This document shows, in pieces, positions 24,907 to 31,559 of a DNA stretch of 32,069 bases (position 1 is its first letter; each line of letters opens with the position of its first letter). A model generated the notes under the pieces. That model searched no databases and had not been told where the DNA came from. It was given only the letters and a program-made list of their open reading frames with translations. This stretch comes from Aureimonas sp. AU4 (GTDB taxonomy: Bacteria > Pseudomonadota > Alphaproteobacteria > Rhizobiales > Rhizobiaceae), in NCBI RefSeq assembly GCF_001463765.1, contig NZ_BBWK01000047.1, positions 1 to 32,069 of the forward strand, given 5' to 3'. The position numbers and the translations under genes were made by a program.

Positions 24907-24944
24907 GAAGCCCGTCAGTGTTTGGGAGGGCACTGGCGGGCTTC
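24907..24944 (+). terminator. Strong intrinsic terminator
   Basis: A 14-bp stem (24907-24920 with 24931-24944, one T-G wobble) with a 10-base loop, followed by TCTTGTTCTC. GAAGCCCG and CGGGCTTC at its base are typical of terminators in this group of bacteria. No plus-strand gene ends just before it. Confidence 0.7.
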
Positions 24945-25006
24945 TCTTGTTCTCAGCTGGTCTGACAACTCGATCGGTAGTTCGTAAGCCCGCTGACGGT
25001 GTCAGC

Positions 25007-25123
25007 CTATGTCAGCAATCGATACACGAGAAAGGCGACAAGCCCGATAAGAACGATGTGAAGGCCGATCAGCGCTCGCATCGTTCGCACGAGCGATCGG
25101 TTCTGCCGATGGTCTGCCCCCAT
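25007..25123 (-). CDS. Possible 38-aa single-span membrane protein
   Basis: A short frame MGADHRQNRSLVRTMRALIG followed by a hydrophobic stretch HIVLIGLVAFLVYRLLT. A basic N-terminal half and one membrane helix is a common small-protein layout. There is no good ribosome site before the ATG at 25123, so the support is weak. No homologue is recognised. Confidence 0.3.
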   Translation of the reverse strand: MGADHRQNRSLVRTMRALIGLHIVLIGLVAFLVYRLLT

Positions 25124-25130
25124 TAGGTGG

Positions 25131-25389
25131 CCCGGTTCAAATCTAATGCATGGTGGGCTTGGCGGCCACGGCTGAGGTGGCCTTTGAGCCGGGTTGGGTT
25201 GGCGCAGCCCGCCATGGCGCGGCGGCAGGTGCTGTCGTAACGCTGGGCGATATCCTGCGGATACTTGTGTAGAGCATCCTGCAATTTGCCGAGCCGATCA
25301 CGTTCTCGGACTGGCAGCGCCAAGAGGCTGCTCCAGACACCAACGTGGCCCATATCCATCCCCTGGTCGAACACACGAAGGGGGAGACG
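25131..25389. other. Gap without a recognised gene
   Basis: About 260 bases before the 79-aa gene. A GGCCAC/GTGGCC hairpin lies at 25164-25182. On the minus strand a frame continues through here and under the next genes but has no family or codon support. It could be decayed coding DNA. Confidence 0.4.
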
Positions 25390-25629
25390 ATGGCCGACAT
25401 GGACGCTCAGCCGGTCCGCATCGAGGCGGGCAAGTTCTATCTGACCCGCGAGGGTACGAAGGTTGGACCGATGGTGCCGGTCGAAGGATATGACGACCAA
25501 GCCTTCTCCGAGGACGGCAAGCCTGGCACGATGCGCTGGGTGGACGGCTATGCTGCAGGTAGCCCGAACCTCGCCGGTAAGCCACGTGAACGCGCTTTCC
25601 ACGTCCACGACCTGATCGCAGAAGCCTGA
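25390..25629 (+). CDS. Hypothetical 79-aa protein
   Basis: Starts at ATG 25390 after a clear GGGGGAGA ribosome site. The product reads VRIEAGKFYLTREGTKVGPM, then a middle with DDQAFSEDGKPGTMRWVDG and AFHVHDLIAEA at the end, a compact beta-rich form seen in small phage- or plasmid-type proteins. The pattern GKFYLTREGTKVGPM is suggestive of that group but I cannot name a family. The DUF2459 gene starts 16 bases after the stop. Confidence 0.65.
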   Translation: MADMDAQPVRIEAGKFYLTREGTKVGPMVPVEGYDDQAFSEDGKPGTMRWVDGYAAGSPNLAGKPRERAFHVHDLIAEA

Positions 25630-25645
25630 GGGTCGTCGTTCCAGT

Positions 25646-26335
25646 ATGTCGAGTTGGATGCGGGCCGCACTCGGCCTCGGTGCCCTTGCCGGCACCCTGA
25701 TCTTTGGTGCGTTGGTACCGCGTCGCCTGTCACGCCGCGATGCGGGCGGCCGCAACGATGTCTACCTGGACCTCATGAATGCCGCGCACGTCGACATCGC
25801 CCTGCCGGCTAACCCTGAAGTGCGCCGCCGACTGGCCTTCCTGCAGGACGTCGGCATTCGGACCGACCACCCGAGGATGTCTCACATCCTCGTCGGCTGG
25901 GGTGGGCGCGACTTCTATCCCGACACCTACAGGCCATGGCGCATAAGTCCGATGGGCCTGTTGGAGTCCGTCTTCGGCGACGAGTCCGTGCTTCGGTTCG
26001 ATCCGGCAGCAGATCTTGGTGGATCATGGGAGACGCGGCGACGCATCCCGTTGTCCGATCAGGGCCTGAGCGCACTGATCGACTTCATTCTCGATACGCT
26101 GGAGCGCAACCCGGACGGCTCGTTTCGTCCGCTCGATCACTTCGGCATCAACGAGACCGACCACTTCTATAAGGCGCGTCCAATCTTCACGGCGTTTGCC
26201 GGCTGCAACGTTTGGGCATCGCGTGCCTTGGCAGCCGCTGGCGTTCCGTCAGGGATTTGGACGCCGTTGCCTCAGCCGTTGATTGCCTCGCTTTGGTGGC
26301 ATCGATGGGCAAGCGGCAATAAGTGCGAGAGATAG
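25646..26335 (+). CDS. DUF2459 (TIGR02117-type) protein
   Basis: A 229-aa protein with an N-terminal membrane anchor (ALGLGALAGTLIFGALV) and the DUF2459 pattern: VDIALPANPEVRRRL, ILVGWGGRDFYPDTYRPW, DFILDTLERNPDGSFRPL and, near the end, FTAFAGCNVWASRALAAAGV with SGIWTPLPQPLIASLWW. The conserved cysteine at about residue 190 in GCNVW and the histidine-rich middle suggest an enzyme, perhaps papain-like, but the function is unproven. It is probably exported and membrane-tethered. ATG 25646 is the only start that keeps the anchor. Confidence 0.82.
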   Translation: MSSWMRAALGLGALAGTLIFGALVPRRLSRRDAGGRNDVYLDLMNAAHVDIALPANPEVRRRLAFLQDVGIRTDHPRMSHILVGWGGRDFYPDTYRPWRISPMGLLESVFGDESVLRFDPAADLGGSWETRRRIPLSDQGLSALIDFILDTLERNPDGSFRPLDHFGINETDHFYKARPIFTAFAGCNVWASRALAAAGVPSGIWTPLPQPLIASLWWHRWASGNKCER

Positions 26336-26387
26336 CTTTCCCTCAGAGCTTGTGGTCGATTGCTGCGCATCGGCTGGAGGATGCGTC

Positions 26388-26597
26388 ATGCGGCCCAAGA
26401 CAGTTGCCAAGAAGACGACGCGATACGTGCTACTCGCCGCATCGCTCGTGCTTTTGTTCGGGCTTGGCTTCCTGTTCCTGCAGGACGCCGGCCGCGGCCG
26501 GGAAGCGCGGCAGGTCGAGACGATCCAGAACGCGCAGGAGCGAGTCCAGGGCGTGACGCCAGCACCCGTCCCAACCGAACCCGCAGTCAGACCGTAG
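26388..26597 (+). CDS. Small single-span membrane protein (69 aa)
   Basis: ATG 26388 follows GGAGG at 26376-26380. The protein has a basic start (MRPKTVAKKTTRY), one membrane helix (VLLAASLVLLFGLGFLFL), and a Gln/Glu-rich, proline-rich tail (QDAGRGREARQVETIQNAQE, then VTPAPVPTEPAV). No family is recognised. The tail probably faces the periplasm. It lies 52 bases after the DUF2459 gene, on the same strand, and may be cotranscribed with it. Confidence 0.6.
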   Translation: MRPKTVAKKTTRYVLLAASLVLLFGLGFLFLQDAGRGREARQVETIQNAQERVQGVTPAPVPTEPAVRP

Positions 26598-26614
26598 TGC
26601 GAACGCCCGAACGC

Positions 26615-27562
26615 CTACGGCTTCGACGTCTCGTAGACGAAGATGGTGGACTGGTCGTCGTCGGGCATGAAGTAGGCGCGTAGGCCCTTCTCGGTTGCCT
26701 CAAGGAAGGTCGGGTTCTGCGTCATCGGCAGACCGGACGGCGCCCATAGCTCGATCGGCACCTGCCAGATCGGGCGGTTGTCCTTCAGATCAATCAGTTC
26801 CAGCCCACCCAACCGGAATGGGGTCGCATCGGGCGATGCGCGATAAGCGTTCAGACCAGCGCAGGCCATTCGGTCGGCGCCGGCGTACTTGCAGTCCTGG
26901 TAGTCGATGTACTGCGACGGGTTGGCAACCCGCAGCTTGGCGGGATCGGCATCCGCGTTCGTAACCGTGCCGTCCTGCGCCAACGGCCACGCGTAGAAGC
27001 GGCGTGAACCCCAACTGACGCCATGTACGGTGTTGGCGTCGGTGTCGTGCACGAGACCTCCGACGTGATCGTTGAAGCGGAAGACCTCTTCCGCCTTCAT
27101 GGTCTTGGGGTCGACGCGATAGGCGATCGATCGGCTGTTGGGCCGGTACTCGGCGACTGGCACCCAGATTGAGCGACCGTCGAAGTCGATGCCGCCGGGG
27201 TGGTAGATCGAGCCTTCTCCCAGCGAGAGGGAGCTAAGGAGCTGACCGTCGGCGCTGACGCGGAAGAGGTGTCCCCGCCCTTCACCTTCGTCGCGGTCGA
27301 GGCCGTCGCGCGGTGTCTCGTAGCGTGTGGTCGGCTTGATGATCTCGACCGACGAGACGATGAACTCGTCGCCGATCCGCACCATGCCCTGCGGGTGGAA
27401 GGTGGGGAAGGCCAGCTTGATCTCGTTTGTCTTCTGCCACTTCGTGGACCGGGTCAGCTCGAGGATGCGGTCGCCCACCGTTCGGTCCTCAGCCTTCGAG
27501 TTCACGACCGGCAGGAGGCACGTGGCGGCCACCAAGACCGCGAAAAGAGCTCTGCGCTGCAT
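26615..27562 (-). CDS. Exported DUF6454-like protein
   Basis: A 315-aa protein with a signal peptide (MQRRALFAVLVAATCLLPVVNSKA) and an apparently beta-propeller-like body. Recognisable stretches are FPTFHPQGMVRIGDEFIVSS, GHLFRVSADGQLLSSLSLGE, GSIYHPGGIDFDGRSIWVPV, HDTDANTVHGVSWGSRRFY and a C-terminal TIFVYETSKP. I recall these from the DUF6454 family, whose function is unknown; the family name is from memory. ATG 27562 is preferred over GTG 27574, since a GGTGGGA ribosome site lies 6 bases before it. It faces the small membrane protein gene tail to tail. Confidence 0.72.
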   Translation of the reverse strand: MQRRALFAVLVAATCLLPVVNSKAEDRTVGDRILELTRSTKWQKTNEIKLAFPTFHPQGMVRIGDEFIVSSVEIIKPTTRYETPRDGLDRDEGEGRGHLFRVSADGQLLSSLSLGEGSIYHPGGIDFDGRSIWVPVAEYRPNSRSIAYRVDPKTMKAEEVFRFNDHVGGLVHDTDANTVHGVSWGSRRFYAWPLAQDGTVTNADADPAKLRVANPSQYIDYQDCKYAGADRMACAGLNAYRASPDATPFRLGGLELIDLKDNRPIWQVPIELWAPSGLPMTQNPTFLEATEKGLRAYFMPDDDQSTIFVYETSKP

Positions 27563-27684
27563 GATCGTTCCCACCCGTTCGCTCGTAAGAGGTTAGTGGA
27601 TCCCAACCAGACGTTTGTGACAAGCGTTGAACAGGGTGCCCTTCCAGCAGATCGGGGCAAGGCGTTCGGCCCATAACCCCGACG

Positions 27685-27891
27685 ATGTCTGATGACCTAT
27701 TCCTTGACGCGCCCAGCTTGGACGCGATGCCGGCCTGCGAAGAGTGCGGAGAAGAGTTGCTGCCGCACGAGCGCGAGTGCTGTGAAGCCTGCGATCGCGA
27801 CTACTATGGGCGCGTCGTGGCATGGGCCAGAGGCGCCGAGGATTATGACCTGAGCCTCGCCTATGACGGTGTCCGGCCGAGCATCCACTAG
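27685..27891 (+). CDS. Small zinc-ribbon-like protein (68 aa)
   Basis: Carries five cysteines in CEECGEELLPHERECCEACDR (C-x2-C, then C-C-x2-C), the layout of a small zinc-binding knuckle pair. The rest is acidic (MSDDLFLDAPSLDAMPA; EDYDLSLAYDG). No known family. The gene runs tail to tail with another cysteine-rich small gene, and the two stop codons overlap by four bases (27888-27891). Confidence 0.6.
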   Translation: MSDDLFLDAPSLDAMPACEECGEELLPHERECCEACDRDYYGRVVAWARGAEDYDLSLAYDGVRPSIH

Positions 27892-28157
27892 AAGCGGCGC
27901 TTCAGCCAAGCCGGCGGCTTCCACTGCGTCAGACCTTCGCGCGTGATGCGATCAAGTACGACCCAGCGAATCCACGTCGACGGAGTCCGGCACCACGTGC
28001 ACCGCCAGGTCATGTCCTCGATCACGGCGCGCGGATCGATGTAGCCGTGGAAGTCAGAGGCCAGGAACGTGCACTGCTTGCCGCACTCCCGGCACTTCAC
28101 CGTGATGCCGAGGCCTCGCATCAGGCCCTCGGCATAGTCCCTGACACGCTGTACCAT
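27888..28157 (-). CDS. Small zinc-ribbon-like protein (89 aa)
   Basis: A cysteine pair in KCRECGKQC and a second in RCTWCR, separated by about 30 residues, give a plausible zinc ribbon. The flanks are basic (WKPPAWLKRRF at the end). No family is recognised. It begins 3 bases after the stop of the DUF3572 gene on the same strand, so the two form an operon. It overlaps the facing 68-aa gene by four bases. Confidence 0.6.
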   Translation of the reverse strand: MVQRVRDYAEGLMRGLGITVKCRECGKQCTFLASDFHGYIDPRAVIEDMTWRCTWCRTPSTWIRWVVLDRITREGLTQWKPPAWLKRRF

Positions 28158-28160
28158 GGC

Positions 28161-28451
28161 TCACGGCCGGGCCTCGAGCTTCTGGCGAGCCATCTGAACG
28201 ACGTCGGGCGAGTTCAGCGTGGCATGATCGAACGTGATCAGGTCAGGCTCGTTCGCCAGCAGGAAGTCGAGCACGCCGACCAGAAAGCCAGCCTCGGCCG
28301 CAGCTTGGCGAATGCCGTCCGCCTCGATGCCGGACAGGTCGAGGAAGCGGTTCATCAGCTTCGGGTCGGTGGCGATAAAACCGAGCGCGTCGATGGCGAT
28401 AGCCTGCGGATCGATGCCGGCCTTCTTCCGCAGTTCGGTGAACTCGAGCAC
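28161..28451 (-). CDS. DUF3572 protein
   Basis: A 96-aa protein that matches DUF3572 of alphaproteobacteria: AIAIDALGFIATDPKLMNRFLDLSGI, then IRQAAAEAGFLVGVLDFLLANE and a final VVQMARQKLEA. It is predicted all-helical and cytoplasmic, without a known function. GTG 28451 is the likely start since GGAGG lies 9 bases upstream; a longer frame up to 28517 adds non-family residues. The zinc-ribbon gene follows directly. Confidence 0.82.
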   Translation of the reverse strand: MLEFTELRKKAGIDPQAIAIDALGFIATDPKLMNRFLDLSGIEADGIRQAAAEAGFLVGVLDFLLANEPDLITFDHATLNSPDVVQMARQKLEARP

Positions 28452-28560
28452 GGGTCGTCCTCCAGGGAAGTGATTCCTATCGTGGAGAACGAAATAGGAA
28501 CAAATGCTTCTCTGCAAGGCTTACCGGAGTCATCATCGCACGGGGCGAATCGGAAGGGGA

Positions 28561-28755
28561 ATGACGATGGCGAGACCGGAACGGCAGTCCGCAGTGGACG
28601 AGATCGACGTTGCGGTAGCGGAAGCGATCCAAGCATGCGACGGCGATCTGCATGAGGCGATCGCCTCGCTGATCCGCGCGCAGCGGGTTATGGATGCCGA
28701 GCGCAATGCCTTCGTCTCGGCCGGCTATGAACGGCGACGGCTAAGCGATCGCTAG
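28561..28755 (+). CDS. Hypothetical 64-aa helical protein
   Basis: ATG 28561 comes right after GGAAGGGGA, and ATG 28567 is 7 bases from it; the second is perhaps the better start, giving 62 aa. The product is helical and charged (AVDEIDVAVAEAIQACDGDL, then HEAIASLIRAQRVMDAERNA). It ends 20 bases before the next gene. No family recognised; its pattern of HEAIASLIRAQRVMDAE looks like a short regulatory or structural protein. Confidence 0.55.
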   Translation: MTMARPERQSAVDEIDVAVAEAIQACDGDLHEAIASLIRAQRVMDAERNAFVSAGYERRRLSDR

Positions 28756-28775
28756 CCTCTTTTTCCGGATTCATC

Positions 28776-29012
28776 ATGCGCTTTAACGACCTCAGCCCGG
28801 CACAGGTCGAAGTCATGAACCGCATGGCAGGGTGGGCTTCGGATGGCGAGGCGATCGGATACCTGGAGGACATGCTACCTGCCAGGCTCCTAGAGGCTGT
28901 TGTGCAGCTGGATCGGTTTGGCCTTGTTCGGGTCGACATAGGCTGGCGCGGCGCGCGATGGTGGCACCTGACCGAACGTGGACATGCGGTCAGGGAGCAT
29001 GGCGAGGGATGA
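28776..29012 (+). CDS. Winged-helix-like small protein (78 aa)
   Basis: The sequence has a helical first part (SPAQVEVMNRMAGWASD), a second pair of helices (YLEDMLPARLLEAVVQLDRF) and a short beta hairpin (GLVRVDIGWRGARWWHLTE) that ends in RGHAVREHG. The pattern helix, helix, LV-strand, wing, ending with LTERG, is that of small MarR- or PadR-like domains, so DNA binding is possible. It overlaps the next gene (ATGA). No homologue named. Confidence 0.6.
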   Translation: MRFNDLSPAQVEVMNRMAGWASDGEAIGYLEDMLPARLLEAVVQLDRFGLVRVDIGWRGARWWHLTERGHAVREHGEG

Positions 29013-29179
29013 AGTCCCAATTCGACGCTAAGCGTGAACCGGACGGGTCCTATGCGGTGCGTGTGCCGCCTGGGGAGCGCAAGCCGCGTGACTGGCCTGC
29101 GATCGCCTTCATGATGCTTGCGGGTGCCGGGCTTGTCGCGATGTTCTCAGGCGCCGCGCGTTGGCTTTCCAGTTGGTGA
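29009..29179 (+). CDS. Small single-span membrane protein (56 aa)
   Basis: Its ATG overlaps the TGA of the winged-helix-like gene, so translation is coupled. A charged N terminus (MKSQFDAKREPDGSYAVRVP, then PGERKPRDW) precedes one membrane helix (PAIAFMMLAGAGLVAMF) and a short tail. Function unknown. With the preceding gene it might form a regulator/membrane pair. Confidence 0.6.
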   Translation: MKSQFDAKREPDGSYAVRVPPGERKPRDWPAIAFMMLAGAGLVAMFSGAARWLSSW

Positions 29180-29182
29180 CCG

Positions 29183-29482
29183 TCAGGCGAACGGGTTGCG
29201 CACCTTCTTGGCGGGCTTGGCCTCTTCTGCCTCCGCCTTCTCCGGCAGATCGCCCTTCGCCGTCAGCGCCGCGACGATGGCGTCCACCGCCTTCTGCAGC
29301 GCCTTGGCCTGTTCGAGCCCTGCCTTGTCGGCTGGGATATCGACCGAACCGCTGATCGAGATCCGGTCCGTTCCGTTCTCGATTGTCAGCCCGCCGATCG
29401 TGACCGCCGCCTCGTCGTTCGCGAACGGCTCAAACTCGGCCGAGCCAGACGCCTTGCCTTCACCTGCATCGCTCTTGGTCAT
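29183..29482 (-). CDS. Acidic small protein coupled to the endonuclease gene
   Basis: A 99-aa acidic protein with a beta-rich middle (AAVTIGGLTIENGTDRISIS, then GSVDIPADKAG), a long helix (LEQAKALQKAVDAIVAALTA) and a Glu/Lys/Ala tail. Its ATG at 29482 overlaps the TGA of the nuclease gene (TGATG). I know of similar small conserved proteins in alphaproteobacteria but cannot name a function. The coupling suggests that it is made together with the nuclease, though it has no signal peptide. Confidence 0.65.
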   Translation of the reverse strand: MTKSDAGEGKASGSAEFEPFANDEAAVTIGGLTIENGTDRISISGSVDIPADKAGLEQAKALQKAVDAIVAALTAKGDLPEKAEAEEAKPAKKVRNPFA

Positions 29483-30264
29483 CACTTCACCTGCTGGCAG
29501 GCCTTGGGCTGGGTGAGGGCCAGGCGCCCCGTGCCAGCCGGCAGGGCCGGAAACGGATCGATGCCGCTCATGGTCTTGAACGCATCGACGCTCATGATCC
29601 GACAGTTGGGGCTGTCGTCGTTGTCGGCAACGTAGACGGCTGCGCCCTCGCGCTTCGGATCATAGACCGCCTTCCAAACGGTGGTCGGCACCAGTACGTT
29701 GTTGTTGCCGATCGCCTGGACGTCACCGCCGGTGAACAGCGGACCCGTCACGACCCAGGCCTCGCCGTCGAGCATGACGACGTCGCGCACCGTCTCCTCG
29801 ATCTGGCTCCAGACGCCGGTGTTCAAGCGATGGTTCTGCGGGACCATGTTGGCGAGCGAGAAGCTGTCGGCCTGGGATGCTGCGTCCGGCATATTCCCGG
29901 AGGGCGCCATGTGGCCACGGTCAAAACCGGACTTGCGGTAGTCGGAGAGTTCGGACCGCTCGGAACGAGGCAGGCGACTTTCGGTATGGAAGCGGTTGGT
30001 GCGCGTCATGGCCTCGGCCGCCTGGACCTGCGCGGCCGTGAGGTGCTCGCCGGCCCACAGCGGTGTGCGGGTCGCACCCGAATGCAGGACAGCGAACTTG
30101 CGAAAGCAGATCTCGCGCGCCGGAGCCGCTTGAGCGAGGCGCGCATAGTCCGGCGCCTCGCCACCGAGGAAGCTCTCTGGGCAGGTAGACGATGCGGCGA
30201 GAGCTGCGGTCGTTCCACAGAGCACCAGCGATGCTGCAATCGCGTAGCGCACAAGCCTTCGCAT
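29482..30264 (-). CDS. Secreted DNA/RNA non-specific endonuclease (NUC1/NucA family)
   Basis: A 260-aa nuclease of the beta-beta-alpha metal type. A signal peptide (AIAASLVLCGTTAALA) is followed by the catalytic motif DRGHMAP at 115-121, where H118 is the general base, and SLANMVPQNHRLNTGVWSQIE, where N148 binds Mg2+ and E156 is also conserved. It is expected to act in the periplasm or outside. The cysteine at C16 is not in a lipobox. ATG 30264 is selected to begin the signal peptide; longer frames lack support. Its stop overlaps the start of a small acidic gene. Confidence 0.9.
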   Translation of the reverse strand: MRRLVRYAIAASLVLCGTTAALAASSTCPESFLGGEAPDYARLAQAAPAREICFRKFAVLHSGATRTPLWAGEHLTAAQVQAAEAMTRTNRFHTESRLPRSERSELSDYRKSGFDRGHMAPSGNMPDAASQADSFSLANMVPQNHRLNTGVWSQIEETVRDVVMLDGEAWVVTGPLFTGGDVQAIGNNNVLVPTTVWKAVYDPKREGAAVYVADNDDSPNCRIMSVDAFKTMSGIDPFPALPAGTGRLALTQPKACQQVK

Positions 30265-30427
30265 TGAGTCCCTCCCCGCGGCTGTATTCCTTCTCTTGGG
30301 CTGCAAGCGATAAGCCACAATTGCTGCCCGCTCCAGCGGCTGGGGTAGAAGCCGGAGTGAAGCCTTCACGTGGTGCACGACAACTTGCGCAGGCTGCGTC
30401 CGAACCCGCCCTAAGGAGGACCCGGCC

Positions 30428-30458
30428 TTGACGTGTGTTCTGATCGACACGCTAAACT
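30428..30458 (+). promoter_or_regulatory. Possible promoter of the LuxR gene
   Basis: TTGACG (30428-30433) and TAAACT (30453-30458) lie 19 bases apart, longer than the optimum of 17. CGTGT and ACACG form a small inverted repeat between them (30432-30451), which may be an operator. This is a weak call. Confidence 0.3.
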
Positions 30459-30482
30459 GTCGGTTGGGGGAGAGCGTACAAA

Positions 30483-31559
30483 ATGGACGAAGTTGTCGAT
30501 CGTATCTACGAAGCTGCAGTCAACGCTGAGTTATGGCCGCTGGTTCTCGACGATATGGCTGCAGTCGCTGGAGCCGAAGGCGGGGTTCTTTTCGCAGCGG
30601 GGACAGGGAGGCCGCAGTGGACGTCGTCGGAGAGAATGCGGCCACACATGGAAGCCTTCGTTTCAGAGGGCTGGGCCGCCAAAAACGATCGGGGCGAGGC
30701 TGGCTTTCGCAAGCGACTCCCCGGTTTCGTCACCGACTACGATTGGATGTCGCAGGAAGAGCTGGACGTCAGCCCAATTTATAATGGCTTCTTCCGTCCG
30801 CGGGGCCTGGGTTGGGCGATCGGAACCGCGATCGTACCGATGACGGGTGATGTGTTTGTTCTGAGCCTTGAGAGGAAGTTCGAGCTCGGCCCAGTCAAGG
30901 ATGAAGTCAAAGATAAGCTCAATCCGCTTCGACCGCACCTGGCACGCTCAGCTTTGACTGCGGCTCGTTTCGGATTGGAGCGCGCGAAGGGGACGGTTCA
31001 GGGCCTCGAATTGATTGGCCTTGCCGCAGCAGTCCTGTCCTCGAACGGCAGGGTTATCGTTGGGAACCGCCATTTCGAACAAATGTCGGACCTAGTGGCC
31101 ATAGGCAGCTTCGACTGCATCCTCCTGAGAAACCCATCGGCCAACAGCACTTTGCATACCGCCTTGCAAAGCCTTGGTTTGACGAGCTCCTCACAACGTC
31201 CCCCCTTGAGCTTTGCCATCCAAACCGAGGACGCTCCTGCTGTCGGGCACCTGATCCCACTCGTCGCCTCTGCACGTGACATATTCAGTCAGGGAGATGG
31301 CTTGCTCGTCCTCACCCGCGTTGGACAATCTGCCATCCCAGGGACGACGCTCCTGGAGGCGATATTCGACCTGACGCCCACAGAAGCCCGCGTTACACGG
31401 AGGCTCATCGAGGGTGTCCCGGCACCAGAAATTGCGCGTGAATCGTCAGTCACCCTCGAGACCGTTCGATCTCATGTCAAGGCAATCTTTCGGAAGACCG
31501 GTGTCGGTCGCCAAGCCGATCTCATACGCCTTCTGTCAGGTCTGCCGAGGACAGACTAA
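30483..31559 (+). CDS. LuxR-type helix-turn-helix regulator
   Basis: A 358-aa regulator with a C-terminal LuxR domain: LTPTEARVTRRLIEGVPAPE, IARESSVTLETVRSHVKAIF and RKTGVGRQADLIRLL (about 300-352). The N-terminal 290 residues form a sensor region without the autoinducer signature; it could be PAS- or GAF-like, but I cannot assign it. ATG 30483 follows GGGGGAGAG. It is divergent from the nuclease gene by 218 bases, so it might control it, but no direct evidence exists. No LuxI-type gene is present. Confidence 0.9.
   Translation: MDEVVDRIYEAAVNAELWPLVLDDMAAVAGAEGGVLFAAGTGRPQWTSSERMRPHMEAFVSEGWAAKNDRGEAGFRKRLPGFVTDYDWMSQEELDVSPIYNGFFRPRGLGWAIGTAIVPMTGDVFVLSLERKFELGPVKDEVKDKLNPLRPHLARSALTAARFGLERAKGTVQGLELIGLAAAVLSSNGRVIVGNRHFEQMSDLVAIGSFDCILLRNPSANSTLHTALQSLGLTSSSQRPPLSFAIQTEDAPAVGHLIPLVASARDIFSQGDGLLVLTRVGQSAIPGTTLLEAIFDLTPTEARVTRRLIEGVPAPEIARESSVTLETVRSHVKAIFRKTGVGRQADLIRLLSGLPRTD

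Noticed and set aside
24696-24965. 89-aa plus-strand frame
   Set aside because: No codon bias or family; it runs through a strong terminator-like hairpin.
25128-25150. GGTTCAAAT, resembling a tRNA T-loop
   Set aside because: The bases flanking the loop do not pair and there is no acceptor or anticodon arm.
25123-25755. 210-aa minus-strand frame under the 79-aa and DUF2459 genes
   Set aside because: Covers two better-supported genes, has no ribosome site and no recognisable family.
29482-30264. Nuclease as a lipoprotein (Cys16)
   Set aside because: The residues before the cysteine (LVL) do not fit a lipobox; a normal cleavage after ALA is better.
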